Shown here: positions 25,730 to 34,801 of the stretch, in pieces
Position numbering within the stretch: position 1 is the first letter of the stretch
How the letters are laid out: each line of letters starts with the position of its first letter
From: Oscillospiraceae bacterium
Lineage (GTDB): Bacteria; Bacillota; Clostridia; Oscillospirales; Oscillospiraceae
Assembly: GCA_020025275.1 (NCBI GenBank)
Contig: JAHHSI010000003.1
Location: 62,001-126,000 of the forward strand
Direction: 5' to 3'
DNA length: 64,000 bases
Made by a program: the position numbers and the translations under genes
The notes under the pieces: model-generated
The model's input: only the letters and a program-made list of their open reading frames with translations
Databases searched by the model: none
What the model was told of the DNA's origin: nothing

Positions 25730-26280
25730 TCTGGAAGCTGTTTTTTGCCTTTCTTCAGGTGGGACTGTTCAGTGTTGGCGGCGGCTATGCGGCCATCCCC
25801 CTGATCCAGGATCAGATCGTGCACACCTATCATCTGATGACGATGGAGGAGTTCAGCGATCTGGTGACCATTGCCGAGATGACCCCCGGCCCCATTTCCA
25901 TCAATTCCTCCACGTTTGTGGGGATGCAGCTGGATGGGATCCCCGGGGTGTTGATCTGTACGCTGGGGTGCATCATCCCCTCGTTTATCATCTGTCTGAC
26001 CCTGGCCCATTTTTACTATAAATATAGAAGTTTTGGCGGGCTGCAAACCGTACTGGCCGCATTGCGTCCGGCGGTCGTATCGCTGATCGGCTCTGCGGGG
26101 TTGTCGATTCTCCTCCTCGGCATTTTTCAAGACGGGATCATTGCCGTGGAGAATGTGCAGTATGTGGAGGCCGGCCTGTTTGCCGTCTGCCTGTTTCTAC
26201 TGAGAAAATATCATGCAAACCCCATTGCGATTATTTTAGGGAGCGGTGTGGTAGGGACCATCCTCTATCTGGTCCTCTAA
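25726..26280 (+). CDS. chrA: Chromate transporter family protein, second half (short-chain ChrA)
   Basis: This 184-residue membrane protein is homologous to its partner upstream: FSVGGGYAAIPLIQDQI and AEMTPGPISINSSTFVG correspond to the ChrA motif. It is the second half of the paired transporter. It overlaps the partner by ATGA at the start. Its 3' end overlaps the 3' end of the convergent LysR gene by 45 bp, an overlap that could allow antisense interference. Confidence 0.88.
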   Translation: MIWKLFFAFLQVGLFSVGGGYAAIPLIQDQIVHTYHLMTMEEFSDLVTIAEMTPGPISINSSTFVGMQLDGIPGVLICTLGCIIPSFIICLTLAHFYYKYRSFGGLQTVLAALRPAVVSLIGSAGLSILLLGIFQDGIIAVENVQYVEAGLFAVCLFLLRKYHANPIAIILGSGVVGTILYLVL

Positions 26281-27138
26281 CAGCTGCATGAAGACCTCCA
26301 TGGCCGGCGAGATATGTTTGTTCTTGTGATAGATGAGCCGGATGGAGCGCTTGACCTGCAGACCCTCCACCGGGAGGACCGTCAGCAGCCCCTGCCTGAC
26401 CTCCTCGGTGATGACCATGCGGGACAAGGCGGCAATGCTGTCGGTGTAGAGGAGCGCCTGCTTGATGGCCTCCACGCTGCTGCAGGTGTAGTTTGAAGAG
26501 AGGTTCAGCCCGGCCTTTTGCAGCTGAAGCTCCAGCTGATTGCGCCTGCTGCTGCCGTCCTCCCGGGTGACAAAGGGATATTGTTCCAAATCAGCGCAGG
26601 AGATGCGGGAGCGGCTGGACAGCGGATGGTGCGCGGACACCGCCAGAACCAGCTCGTCCTCGGTCACATCCCGTGAGAACAGGTTGGGGTTGTCGCTGTA
26701 CCCTTCCACCAGAGCCAGATCCAGCTCATAGGTATCGACCAACTGCTCGATTTTACTGGTGTTGTTGATGGTGACGTCATACGAGATGGGCAGTTCGGAC
26801 TGGGTGAGCTGTCGGATCAGCGGCGGCAGAAGACAGGTGCCCACACTGACCGAGGCACCGATCCGGATGTGCATGGTCTGGCGGTGAATGTTGATGTCGT
26901 CCTCCATGTGGTGGAAGAGCGCCAGAATATGCTGGGCGTGGTCCAGCATGGTTTCCCCCAAGGGGGTCAGATAGAGACGGTGATTGATCCGCTCAAACAA
27001 TTTGATATGGTAATATTTTTCTAAATCGGCAATGGTTTTTGAGATGGACGGCTGGGATAGATGTAATTTTTCCGCCGCGGCGTGCATGGTTTTTTCCTGA
27101 CAGACGGCGACGAAAACCTCCAAATGGTGCAATGTCAT
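26236..27138 (-). CDS. LysR-family transcriptional regulator
   Basis: This 300-residue protein has a winged-helix N terminus (HHLEVFVAVCQEKTMHAAAEKLHLSQPSISKTIADLE) and a LysR substrate-binding domain. The ATG at 27138 has AGGAGG 6 bases ahead; an earlier in-frame ATG lacks a site and would overlap the promoter. It is convergent with the chromate-transporter pair and is a likely candidate to regulate it, with a possible site at 25062-25073. The effector is unknown. Confidence 0.9.
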   Translation of the reverse strand: MTLHHLEVFVAVCQEKTMHAAAEKLHLSQPSISKTIADLEKYYHIKLFERINHRLYLTPLGETMLDHAQHILALFHHMEDDINIHRQTMHIRIGASVSVGTCLLPPLIRQLTQSELPISYDVTINNTSKIEQLVDTYELDLALVEGYSDNPNLFSRDVTEDELVLAVSAHHPLSSRSRISCADLEQYPFVTREDGSSRRNQLELQLQKAGLNLSSNYTCSSVEAIKQALLYTDSIAALSRMVITEEVRQGLLTVLPVEGLQVKRSIRLIYHKNKHISPAMEVFMQLLEDQIEDGPYHTAP

Positions 27139-27210
27139 AGCATACCTCCTGCCTGCCCGGCGGAGTGGATGCAGGTGAGGCAGCGCGTCCGCAGGCATAG
27201 TCATGATTCA

Positions 27211-27239
27211 TTTATAGCATAGACCGCCCCTTTTTTCAA
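27211..27239 (-). promoter_or_regulatory. Promoter of the LysR gene
   Basis: On the minus strand TTGAAA (27239-27234) and TATAAA (27216-27211) are separated by 17 bp. Confidence 0.7.
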
Positions 27240-27334
27240 CGGAAGGGGCCGCCGCGGGGAAAGAACACGCCCGTGGCGGCGGATGCAGCACGAGAAAGAC
27301 AGACGTTCCGGCACAAGTGTCCGGTGGAAAAGGC

Positions 27335-27363
27335 TTGCCCACGCAGAGAGCCTGTGGTATACT
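27335..27363 (+). promoter_or_regulatory. Promoter of the uridine kinase-like gene
   Basis: TTGCCC (27335-27340) and TATACT (27358-27363) with a 17-bp spacer lie 37 bp upstream of the start codon. Confidence 0.7.
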
Positions 27364-27400
27364 TAACAAAGTATTTTCAAAAAGAAAGGAAACGAGAATC

Positions 27401-28327
27401 ATGCGCGTGATCGATCTTGAAAATATCAATTATGCCATGCGGAACGAGACGCAGTTTGTGCTGCGCTGTGAAGAGGTATTTCACGATAAAATCAGTTCTG
27501 CGGCGGCTTCCATTTTGGCCGATAAGGCCAACCGTCCCTTTGTGGCTCTGACCGGACCGTCTGGCAGCGGTAAGACGACCACGGCCATGCGCCTGCAGGA
27601 GTATCTGCAAAATCTGGGGGTCCATGTCTGTCTTTTGAGTATGGATAACTTTTTCCTGCCCATTGATCAGCGGCCGCCGGAGGCCACGGACTGGGAGTCT
27701 CCCTATTGCGTCAACGTGGATCTGCTGATCTCTGTGATCAGCCAGCTGTCCGAGGGTCGTGAGGTGGAGGTGCCGTGGTACGATTTCAAGGCCGGCAAGA
27801 CCGGCGGCTATCGCACGATGCAGGGCAGCAAGGACGGTATTATCATTGCCGAGGGAATCCATATGCTCAACCCGCTGATCTTCGATAAGATCCGCGGCGC
27901 AGCCACCGGTGTGTATGTAGCGCCCCGGACCCGGATCATCACCGACGATGATAAGATCGTGCGGCCGGAGCAGCTGCGTGTGGCCCGCCGGATGATCCGT
28001 GACTACGCCACCCGCGGACACTCCATGCGGGAAACCATTGAGCGGGCGGAGAGTGTGGACTGCGGCGAGATCAACTATATTATGCCCCACAAGGATAATG
28101 CCAGCGTTCATATCGATACCTTCCACGATTACGAGCCCTGCCTTCTGGCGAAGTATCTGTGTCAGATGCCGCAGTTTCAGGAGGAGCTGGACGATGTGTT
28201 TCTGGAGGAGCACGGCCTGACGGATCTGATGAAGATTGTCCACGGCGTGGCGCCGCTGCACAGCCCCTACGTGCCCCTCAACTCCATTGTGCGTGAGTTT
28301 GTAGGCGGCAGCTGCTACCAGTATTAA
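27401..28327 (+). CDS. Uridine kinase/phosphoribulokinase-family nucleoside kinase
   Basis: This 308-residue protein has a P-loop GPSGSGKTT (near residue 49), then SMDNFF and the IIAEGIHML segment of the uridine kinase family. It has an N-terminal extension of about 40 residues and a C-terminal extension compared with Udk (~210 residues). The likely role is salvage of uridine/cytidine, though the long form could act on another substrate. GAAAGGAAA precedes the ATG at 27401. It has its own promoter and terminator. Confidence 0.85.
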   Translation: MRVIDLENINYAMRNETQFVLRCEEVFHDKISSAAASILADKANRPFVALTGPSGSGKTTTAMRLQEYLQNLGVHVCLLSMDNFFLPIDQRPPEATDWESPYCVNVDLLISVISQLSEGREVEVPWYDFKAGKTGGYRTMQGSKDGIIIAEGIHMLNPLIFDKIRGAATGVYVAPRTRIITDDDKIVRPEQLRVARRMIRDYATRGHSMRETIERAESVDCGEINYIMPHKDNASVHIDTFHDYEPCLLAKYLCQMPQFQEELDDVFLEEHGLTDLMKIVHGVAPLHSPYVPLNSIVREFVGGSCYQY

Positions 28328-28361
28328 GCAGGGGCACTGTCCCAAAGGACCGGAAACAGAG

Positions 28362-28402
28362 AAAGGCAGACCACGGAGAAGAGCCGTGTGTCTGCCTTTT
28401 TT
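28362..28402 (+). terminator. Terminator after the uridine kinase-like gene
   Basis: The arms AAAGGCAGAC (28362-28371) and GTCTGCCTTT (28390-28399), with inner ACGG/CCGT pairing, are followed by TTT. The next ~215 bp up to 28618 is GC-rich and shows no gene. Confidence 0.8.
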
Positions 28403-28618
28403 GCCGCTGCGGCGGGAAAGCGGAGCGGAGGGGGACGCGGGACCGTGCGGCCCTCTTTGTGGTCATAGACGCGGCGTCTGGCGGCCCTGACGGCATCATG
28501 CCGCCGAGGAGATCTGCACTTCAGCGGGAAAGGCGGCGGCGGAAGGAAACGGCGGCGGGAAGCGTGTGGAGCGAGGAACAGAGGGCGTGAAAAAATAAAA
28601 ACGTAACCTGTTCGTCAT

Positions 28619-28647
28619 TTGACAGGCCGCAGAGCGGGGAGTATAAT
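28619..28647 (+). promoter_or_regulatory. Perfect-consensus promoter of the cytidylate kinase-like gene
   Basis: TTGACA (28619-28624) and TATAAT (28642-28647) with a 17-bp spacer: both boxes match the sigma-A consensus fully. Confidence 0.92.
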
Positions 28648-28672
28648 AGGCAAAAAACAGGGAGGTACGACT

Positions 28673-29287
28673 ATGAAGATTATTACCATCAGCCGTGAAT
28701 TCGGCAGCGGCGGCCGTGAGTTGGGAAAGCGTCTGGCCGAGGTTCTGGGGATTCCCTGCTATGACAATAAAATCATTGAGATGATTGCCAAGGAGAATGG
28801 CTTTGATGAGCAGTATGTGGCGAATGTGTCGGAGCGGAGCATCGAGGCTGCGTATCCGATGACCATTGGACACCGCTTTGCCATGCCGCCGCTGCAGATC
28901 ATGGATCAGTCCATCCGCGTAGCAGCGGCGCAGCGTCAGATTATTGAGAATTTTGCCAAGCAGGGGGACTGCGTGATCGTTGGGCGCAGTGCCGATGCGA
29001 TCCTGGAGGAGATGCACCCGCTGAATCTCTTTGTCTATGCGGACATGGACTCCTGCGTCAAGCGCTGTATGGAGCGGGCACCGGCGGGGGAAAACCTGAG
29101 CCGCAGCGAGATGGAGCGGATGATCCGCCAGATCGACAAGCAGCGCAGCCAGTATCACCAGATGTACAGCGACATGAAGTGGGGCGCCAAAGAGGGGTAT
29201 CACCTGTGCATCAATACCTCCGGTCGGGAGATCAAGGATCTGATCCCGGCGCTGGCGGCCTATGTGCAGGCATGGTTCGGCGAATAA
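28673..29287 (+). CDS. Cytidylate kinase-like family protein
   Basis: This 204-residue protein begins MKIITISREFGSGGRELGK, the altered P-loop (GSGG instead of GxxGxGK) of the cytidylate-kinase-like family. A conserved CVIVGRSAD segment lies mid-way. Members are probably nucleotide kinases with unknown substrate. GGGAGG precedes the ATG. It is flanked by a perfect promoter and a strong terminator, so it is a highly expressed single gene by inference. Confidence 0.85.
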   Translation: MKIITISREFGSGGRELGKRLAEVLGIPCYDNKIIEMIAKENGFDEQYVANVSERSIEAAYPMTIGHRFAMPPLQIMDQSIRVAAAQRQIIENFAKQGDCVIVGRSADAILEEMHPLNLFVYADMDSCVKRCMERAPAGENLSRSEMERMIRQIDKQRSQYHQMYSDMKWGAKEGYHLCINTSGREIKDLIPALAAYVQAWFGE

Positions 29288-29292
29288 ACAGG

Positions 29293-29322
29293 AAAGGACA
29301 ACTGGAGACAGTTGTCCTTTTT
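29293..29322 (+). terminator. Terminator after the cytidylate kinase-like gene
   Basis: A 12-bp stem (29293-29304 with 29309-29320) and a GAGA loop are followed by TTTTT. Confidence 0.88.
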
Positions 29323-29354
29323 CATATTTATTGCGATAACAGGAGGGGATTTAT

Positions 29355-30161
29355 GTGAAAATAGCGGTGCTGTGCGACAATAATACGAGGATCGATGCCT
29401 ACTATCTGGGGGAGCCGGGTGTCTCCTTTTATATGGAGGATGGCGATGCACGGATCCTGATGGACACAGGCTACAGTGATGTCTATGTGAAAAATGCAGG
29501 GAAAATGGGCATCGACCTGACGAAACTGACGGCGCTGGTGCTCTCCCATGGGCATCAGGATCATACCGGCGGCCTTGCGGATCTCCCAGATTTTTCGGGG
29601 GAGCTACCGCTCTATGCCCATCCCGAGGTCTTTGCACCCAGGCGATTTCAGGGCGAGAGCATTGGCATGCCCATGACCAAAGCGGAGGCGGAGGAGCGGT
29701 TTTCCCTTCGATTGCATCGCAAGCCGGTGCAGCTGTCGGAGCATATCACGTTTTTGGGGGAAATCCCCCGGCGAAATGATTTCGAGTCCCAGCGGCCGCT
29801 GGGGGAGCGATGGAGCCAAGAGGAGTGGGTGCCGGACTTTGTACCGGACGATACGGCACTGGTGTACCGTGGGGAAGAGGGTCTGACGGTGATCACCGGA
29901 TGCAGTCACTCCGGCATCGTCAATATCATTGACTATGCGCGGGAAGTGTGCGGGGATGATCAGATCTGCGGCATTGTGGGTGGATTCCATATGCTCAGCC
30001 GCCATGCAACGCCCAAGATGCAGCGCACCGTGGCATATCTGGAAAAGCTGCATCCGGCCCATCTGTGCCCCTGCCACTGCACGGGCTTTTACGCCAGAGC
30101 GATGCTCCATGCCCGTACCCCCATCGTGGATACCTGTGCGGGGGACTGGATCGAGGTATAG
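29355..30161 (+). CDS. Metallo-beta-lactamase-fold hydrolase
   Basis: This 268-residue protein has the MBL motif SHGHQDHTGG near residue 63, GCSHSGIVN and a C-terminal CHCTG. This pattern matches the small branch related to RP-5-phosphate (methanopterin-type) synthases, where the actual reaction in bacteria is unknown. The start is GTG at 29355, with AGGAGGGG six bases upstream; an ATG two bases earlier is followed at once by TGA. The 12-mer TTATTGCGATAA at 29328-29339 lies just ahead. Confidence 0.82.
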   Translation: MKIAVLCDNNTRIDAYYLGEPGVSFYMEDGDARILMDTGYSDVYVKNAGKMGIDLTKLTALVLSHGHQDHTGGLADLPDFSGELPLYAHPEVFAPRRFQGESIGMPMTKAEAEERFSLRLHRKPVQLSEHITFLGEIPRRNDFESQRPLGERWSQEEWVPDFVPDDTALVYRGEEGLTVITGCSHSGIVNIIDYAREVCGDDQICGIVGGFHMLSRHATPKMQRTVAYLEKLHPAHLCPCHCTGFYARAMLHARTPIVDTCAGDWIEV

Positions 30162-30263
30162 ATGGGAAGGCAGCCCAGCAGGGAGGAGTAAAAAACTGTA
30201 GACCGTTGGGCGGCGTTCTATAAGGACACTTTGTGGAGTCTGCCCATATAACGGATCTGTTCC

Positions 30264-30303
30264 AGAAGAGGGAGGCTGTGCGTCGGCACAGCCTCCCTCT
30301 TCT
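30264..30303. terminator. 18-bp hairpin between convergent genes (no T tract)
   Basis: A perfect 18-bp stem (30264-30281 with 30286-30303) with loop GTCG lies between the MBL gene and the CGGC gene. There is no T run on either side, so it may be a factor-dependent end or a 3' stabiliser rather than a standard terminator. Confidence 0.6.
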
Positions 30304-30339
30304 GCGTCGTTGATTCTTATGGTTGCTGCTGAGGTTCTT

Positions 30340-30660
30340 CTATAGCACGTCTTTTGAGAGGATCTGCATCCCTTCCGCCAACAAGGTGCTGATGATTCGC
30401 TCCCAACAGGTACAGTCCGGCTTGACGCACCCGGTCAGGGCGACAGTGTGGACGCCCTCTGCCTGCAGCCGTGACAATTTCTTCGCCATGTTCTCCGGAT
30501 CGTACACGTCCTGGCATCCGCCGCAATCCAGCACGGCTGCCAACGCTGCTTCGGCATGGCCGGCAAACGCCCTTTCCCCTTTCTGCAAGGCGGAAAGGCA
30601 GGAGGCCATCGTGCATCGCTGCGCATGATTGCGGCAGGCAAGTACTGCGATTTTTTCCAT
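30340..30660 (-). CDS. CGGC-domain small cysteine-rich protein
   Basis: This 106-residue protein carries CGGC in LDCGGCQDVYDP and other cysteines (ACRNHAQRCTMASC; GCVKPDCTCW), which are the marks of the CGGC domain family. The family is thought to bind metal; its function is not established. The ATG at 30660 lies 5 bases after the stop of the substrate-binding protein gene, so it is the last gene of the B12-riboswitch operon. In that context a cobalt/nickel-handling or sensing role is a reasonable inference. There is no clear independent ribosome site, which fits translational coupling. Confidence 0.8.
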   Translation of the reverse strand: MEKIAVLACRNHAQRCTMASCLSALQKGERAFAGHAEAALAAVLDCGGCQDVYDPENMAKKLSRLQAEGVHTVALTGCVKPDCTCWERIISTLLAEGMQILSKDVL

Positions 30661-30665
30661 GGCCG

Positions 30666-32306
30666 TCACCGTGCGGTTACCTGGAACCATGTGTCCTGAT
30701 TGATGACCCCCGTGGAGGGCCAGTTCTCCCATCCGGAAAAGCGGTCCGTCCGGTAGGGGAAGTATGCCTGTTCCCAGGCCAGAGCGATCAAGGGGAATTT
30801 TTCCGCATTGATTGCCTGGATCTTCGCAGCGGCAGTGCCGTATTCCTCTGTATTTTTGGCGTTCTGCAGGGCTTGGTATGCTGCCACATAATCGGGGTCA
30901 TCGAAAGTCCCGGACTGGTAGTAGGGTTCCGGCAGGACGTAAAATGCGGAAGTCCGGTAGTCTGCCACGCCAGGGGTCGTATACCCTACATATAATTGGT
31001 AGTTCTTATCCGTTTGAGTCCGTTGATTAAAGATGTCCTTGTTGCGCATGGCGTCCTCATCCATTGCGCATCGGACGCCCGCATCTGCCAGATTCTTCAT
31101 GATGACCTCTGCGAGGCGGCTCATCATCTCGTTTTTTCCGCTCTGCGGAAGAATGGATACGGTCATAGACTGCCCGTTTTGATCCTCACGGATCCCATCA
31201 CCGTCCACATCCAAATATCCGGCCTTATCTAAGATCTGTCCGGCCTCCGCCAAGTCCCGTGTGTTGACAGGGTAGCTATCCACATAGCCCTTGTTACCCT
31301 GAGGGATCATACCTCTATGGGCGGGCACGGCCTCAGTACCGCCGATCGTCGTAGCCAGCAGGTTGTAGTCTAAGGCGTAGTAGACCGCCTTGCGGAAATT
31401 CTGTTCATTGGTGGGATAGGCGTTGAAACCGAAAGTCAACTGATAATTGCCGCTGTAATCACTGCCACCGGTCTCCACATTCTCTGCGCCGTCCAGTGTG
31501 CCGATCAGGGTGGAGGCAATGGGGGAGGCGTAGGTGTACATGGCGTCGATCTCGCCGTTTTTGATGGCCATGACCAGATTTTCCGGGCTGGAATAACTGT
31601 GCAGCTCCACCTTTTGAATAGTTTGCTTGCCCCAATAATAGTCCTCAAACGCCTCGTAGTAAGAAACCTGGGCCGCTTCATCATAGGAGACAAAGCGGTA
31701 CGGTCCGGCGCCGATATGTGCGTCCGCACCGGCATATTTGGCGTAGTCGCCCTCCACCTTCTCCCAGACGTGGCGGGGTGCGATAAAGCACTGGCCGGCA
31801 CCATAGGACAGCCAGGCATAGGCGGAAGGGGTGTCCAGTTGGCAGGTGATGGTCCCCTCAGCGGAGTCCGTGACCGTCACGTTGTATCCCCGGCCCTTCC
31901 ACTTGTCCATCCAGGAGTCGATGGAAAACAGCACATCTTCCAGCGTGATGGTTGTGCCGTCGTGGAACTTCGCATTTGTGGGGAAGGTGAAAACCACGGT
32001 GTCGTTGGCGTCATTGATCTTGAACGTCTCAAAAAAACCGGGCGTGAGTTCCCCGTTTTCATCCATTCCAACCAGGGGCTGCTGGCCGAATCGCTCCAGA
32101 TTCAGTTTACCATAGGCGCCGCCCTGATCGAAGAGGTTGAAAGAAGTGTGTGCGATGGTGCAGCCGATGCGCAGTACGCTGTCCGCCGCCGTTTCCTGCT
32201 GGGAGGGGTCCGAGCCGCCGGATGTATGGGGGCTGGGATTCCCGCCGCAGGCGGTCAACTGGAGCAGCAGGACCATGCTCAACAGGAATACTGTGATGCG
32301 TTTCAT
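30666..32306 (-). CDS. ABC transporter substrate-binding lipoprotein (nickel/peptide family)
   Basis: This 546-residue lipoprotein has a short signal sequence ending in lipobox LTAC, then a serine/threonine-rich linker and the SBP_bac_5 fold (FHDGTTITLEDVLFSIDSW; KAVYYALDY). The family includes DppA, OppA and NikA. It is lipid-anchored outside the membrane and delivers ligand to the two permeases. The ATG at 32306 has AGGAAG ahead; it overlaps the upstream ATPase gene by 4 bases (ATGA). The riboswitch upstream suggests cobalt or a cobalamin precursor rather than peptides. Confidence 0.88.
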   Translation of the reverse strand: MKRITVFLLSMVLLLQLTACGGNPSPHTSGGSDPSQQETAADSVLRIGCTIAHTSFNLFDQGGAYGKLNLERFGQQPLVGMDENGELTPGFFETFKINDANDTVVFTFPTNAKFHDGTTITLEDVLFSIDSWMDKWKGRGYNVTVTDSAEGTITCQLDTPSAYAWLSYGAGQCFIAPRHVWEKVEGDYAKYAGADAHIGAGPYRFVSYDEAAQVSYYEAFEDYYWGKQTIQKVELHSYSSPENLVMAIKNGEIDAMYTYASPIASTLIGTLDGAENVETGGSDYSGNYQLTFGFNAYPTNEQNFRKAVYYALDYNLLATTIGGTEAVPAHRGMIPQGNKGYVDSYPVNTRDLAEAGQILDKAGYLDVDGDGIREDQNGQSMTVSILPQSGKNEMMSRLAEVIMKNLADAGVRCAMDEDAMRNKDIFNQRTQTDKNYQLYVGYTTPGVADYRTSAFYVLPEPYYQSGTFDDPDYVAAYQALQNAKNTEEYGTAAAKIQAINAEKFPLIALAWEQAYFPYRTDRFSGWENWPSTGVINQDTWFQVTAR

Positions 32307-33037
32307 GATAGAACTTCCTTTCTCCGTATTTTCTTTTGTAATGATTGATGACAGATCTCTGCGGGAAATGGTTCTTCCTGCAGTTGTCCACCGTCCAAAT
32401 AGTAAATGCGCCGGCACAGATGCTCCGCCAAACACCGGTTATGTGTGATGTAAAGATAGGATACCTGCCGCTGTCGCTGCAAAGCCTCCAGCATACGCAG
32501 GACCTGCGCTTGGCTGATGGTATCCAACATGGAGGTCGGCTCGTCCAGCACGATCAGTTTGGGATCCAGCAGCATTATCCGGGCGATCATGGCCCGCTGC
32601 AATTCTCCACCGGAGAGTTGGCTGGGATACCGATCCAAGTGTTCCCGATACAATCCGAAATCCGATAGATAGTCCTGCAGCTCTTGCCGACTCATCTTCA
32701 AGCCATAGTGCCGGCAGACCTCCTGAAAGCCCTGCTCCAATCGGTATTTGGGGTTAAAGGAGACCTCCGGATGCTGAAAAAGGATTTGGATCTCCTTCCT
32801 GAGATGGCCGTGCAGGGGGTAATGAAGCTCCTCATCCCGATACCGGATCGTCCCGCTGTCGGCACGGATCAAACCGGCAACGAGCTGTCCGATCGTGCTC
32901 TTGCCGCTGCCGCTGGGGCCTAAAATTCCGATAGTCTCCCCCGTCCCGACGGTGAAGGAGACATCTGTAAGAACCTCCACCCGGCGCATACTGGTGTGGT
33001 AGGTCTTTTTAAGGGAGATAACGTCAAGGAGTGTCAT
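32303..33037 (-). CDS. ABC transporter ATP-binding protein (DppF/NikE-like)
   Basis: This 244-residue ATPase has Walker A GPSGSGKST, signature LSGGELQRAM, and Walker B LIVLDEPTSMLD. It powers import together with its partner ATPase. It lacks the C-terminal oligopeptide-transporter zinc/Fe-S region common in DppF, so it is closer to NikE in size. It overlaps the upstream ATPase gene by 14 bp and the SBP gene by 4 bp. Confidence 0.9.
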   Translation of the reverse strand: MTLLDVISLKKTYHTSMRRVEVLTDVSFTVGTGETIGILGPSGSGKSTIGQLVAGLIRADSGTIRYRDEELHYPLHGHLRKEIQILFQHPEVSFNPKYRLEQGFQEVCRHYGLKMSRQELQDYLSDFGLYREHLDRYPSQLSGGELQRAMIARIMLLDPKLIVLDEPTSMLDTISQAQVLRMLEALQRQRQVSYLYITHNRCLAEHLCRRIYYLDGGQLQEEPFPAEICHQSLQKKIRRKEVLS

Positions 33038-33947
33038 AGATGCATTTCACCATCCTCTCTCCGTTCCAGTGTTCTTGGGGCTGTGTCTGACACTGTGAGG
33101 TTCTGCGGGGGCAGCGGTTATAGAATCGGCAGGCGTCGGTGTACTCCTCATGACCGGGGCTGAAACCGGGAATGGCATGGAGACCCCGCTCGGGGACGGC
33201 GTCCAGCAGCGCCTTGGAATAGGGGTGGCGCGGAGCTCGGAAGAACCGCTCCGCCGTCTCGCATTCAATCATCTGCCCGGCATAGATGATGGCCACCCGG
33301 TTTGATACCTGTTGGGCAAAGGTAAGATCGTGCGTAACGCAGAGGAGCGAACAGTCCTGCAGACGGTTAAAACAGTCAGCCACCAAACCGACTCGGTCGG
33401 CGTCCAACCCTTTGGTGGGTTCATCGGCCACCAGATAAGGAGCTTCCGCTGCGATTCCCAGTGCCAGTAGGGATCTCTGCCGCATACCGCCGGAGAGCGT
33501 GTGCGGATAGGAACGGACCAGCTGTTCTTCATCACCCAGATGGAACTGACGCAGGAGCTGGACGCTCCGTTGGTCGGCCCCGCGGCGGGGGAGGCGGTGG
33601 TGCGCTACCAGACTTTCGCTGATCTGAAAACCAAGCCTCAAAAGGGGATTCAGGCTGTTGCCGCTCCCTTGGGGGACATAAGAAAGTTTTACCCCCCGAA
33701 TCTTCGTTAGCTCTTTCTGGCTTTTTTGCAGCAAATCCTCTCCGTCCAGCAGGATGCGTCCGGACACACAGGCATTTTCCGGCAGAAGGCATAGCACTGC
33801 CTGCATCAGGACACTTTTCCCGCTGCCGCTCTCTCCGACCACGCAGAGTTTTTCGCCATCGTGCAGTGTGAGATTGACCCCCTCCAACGCTGTAATAGTG
33901 CCCTGCGACAGTTGAAATCGGACCGTCAGATTTTGAATTTCCAGCAT
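33024..33947 (-). CDS. ABC transporter ATP-binding protein (DppD/NikD-like)
   Basis: This 307-residue ATPase has Walker A GESGSGKS, signature LSGGMRQRS and Walker B PYLVADEPTKGLD. It has the C-terminal oligopeptide-type extension with Cys residues (CRFYNRCPRRTSQC), usually a small Fe-S or zinc site in this family. It is the second ATPase of the importer. It follows the DppC-like permease by 20 bp. Confidence 0.9.
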   Translation of the reverse strand: MLEIQNLTVRFQLSQGTITALEGVNLTLHDGEKLCVVGESGSGKSVLMQAVLCLLPENACVSGRILLDGEDLLQKSQKELTKIRGVKLSYVPQGSGNSLNPLLRLGFQISESLVAHHRLPRRGADQRSVQLLRQFHLGDEEQLVRSYPHTLSGGMRQRSLLALGIAAEAPYLVADEPTKGLDADRVGLVADCFNRLQDCSLLCVTHDLTFAQQVSNRVAIIYAGQMIECETAERFFRAPRHPYSKALLDAVPERGLHAIPGFSPGHEEYTDACRFYNRCPRRTSQCQTQPQEHWNGERMVKCIYDTP

Positions 33948-33967
33948 ACGATTTCCCCTTTCCGTCG

Positions 33968-34801
33968 TTACATGGCCAGTAAGTTCTGTCCGTGGTTCCG
34001 GTGGTCATCCCAAGAGCCGATCAGCATAAACGCCACCACGCATACACAAATGCACACAATAGGGGGGTAGTACCACCACCAACAGTTGTTGACGACGCCG
34101 TTTCGGAAAAAGGCATTGTTGAGAATGGCGCCCCAACTCTTCTGCCCCAGTGCGCCCAGCCCCAGAAAACTGAGGCTGGCCTCGCTGAGCATGGCAGAGG
34201 CTACGGACAGCGCCCCGCGGGTCAGGATGATACCGGAGATGTTTGGCAGAATATGTACCAACATGATATACCCGTGCCCCATCCCCAGCGTCCGCTCCAA
34301 CTGAACAAAAGGCTGTTGGCGCAATTGCATCACTTGAGCACGGATCAAGCGGGCCGTCCCGGCCCATGCAGTGACACAAAGAGCGATGATGATATTCCAT
34401 AACCCGGCCTGAAGGTAGGCAACCAATACGACGGTCAGTGGAAGGCTGGGCACTACGATAGCGATATGAGTCACAGCCATGAGGATACGGTCCGTAATGC
34501 CGCCAAAATATCCGGCCAGTATGCCGACCGCCGTCCCGATCATGGTCGTGATGAGTGCGGCGCAGAAGCCGATCAACAGGGACACTCTGGTGCCATAGAT
34601 CAATTCACTAAGGATATCCTGTCCAATATCGTTCGTCCCCAGCAGGTGTTCCGAACTCGGCGGCAGATACGGGATGCCCATGGCCCAAGGGTCATAGGGG
34701 GCCAGAATCGGGGCAAGGACTGCCACCAGAAGAATGAGCAGCAACAGAACCATTCCTGCAACCGCGGCGGCGCGGCCGTGTAACAGAGTACGATGTTTCA
34801 C
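33968..34801 (-). CDS. ABC transporter permease (DppC/NikC-like)
   Basis: This 277-residue membrane protein has six predicted helices. The LGTNDIGQDILSELIYGTR segment near residues 53-71 is typical of the DppC side, and an EAA-like loop (RLIRAQVMQLR) is present. It forms the translocation channel with the DppB-like partner. It overlaps the partner gene by 4 bp (34798-34801). Confidence 0.9.
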   Translation of the reverse strand: MKHRTLLHGRAAAVAGMVLLLLILLVAVLAPILAPYDPWAMGIPYLPPSSEHLLGTNDIGQDILSELIYGTRVSLLIGFCAALITTMIGTAVGILAGYFGGITDRILMAVTHIAIVVPSLPLTVVLVAYLQAGLWNIIIALCVTAWAGTARLIRAQVMQLRQQPFVQLERTLGMGHGYIMLVHILPNISGIILTRGALSVASAMLSEASLSFLGLGALGQKSWGAILNNAFFRNGVVNNCWWWYYPPIVCICVCVVAFMLIGSWDDHRNHGQNLLAM

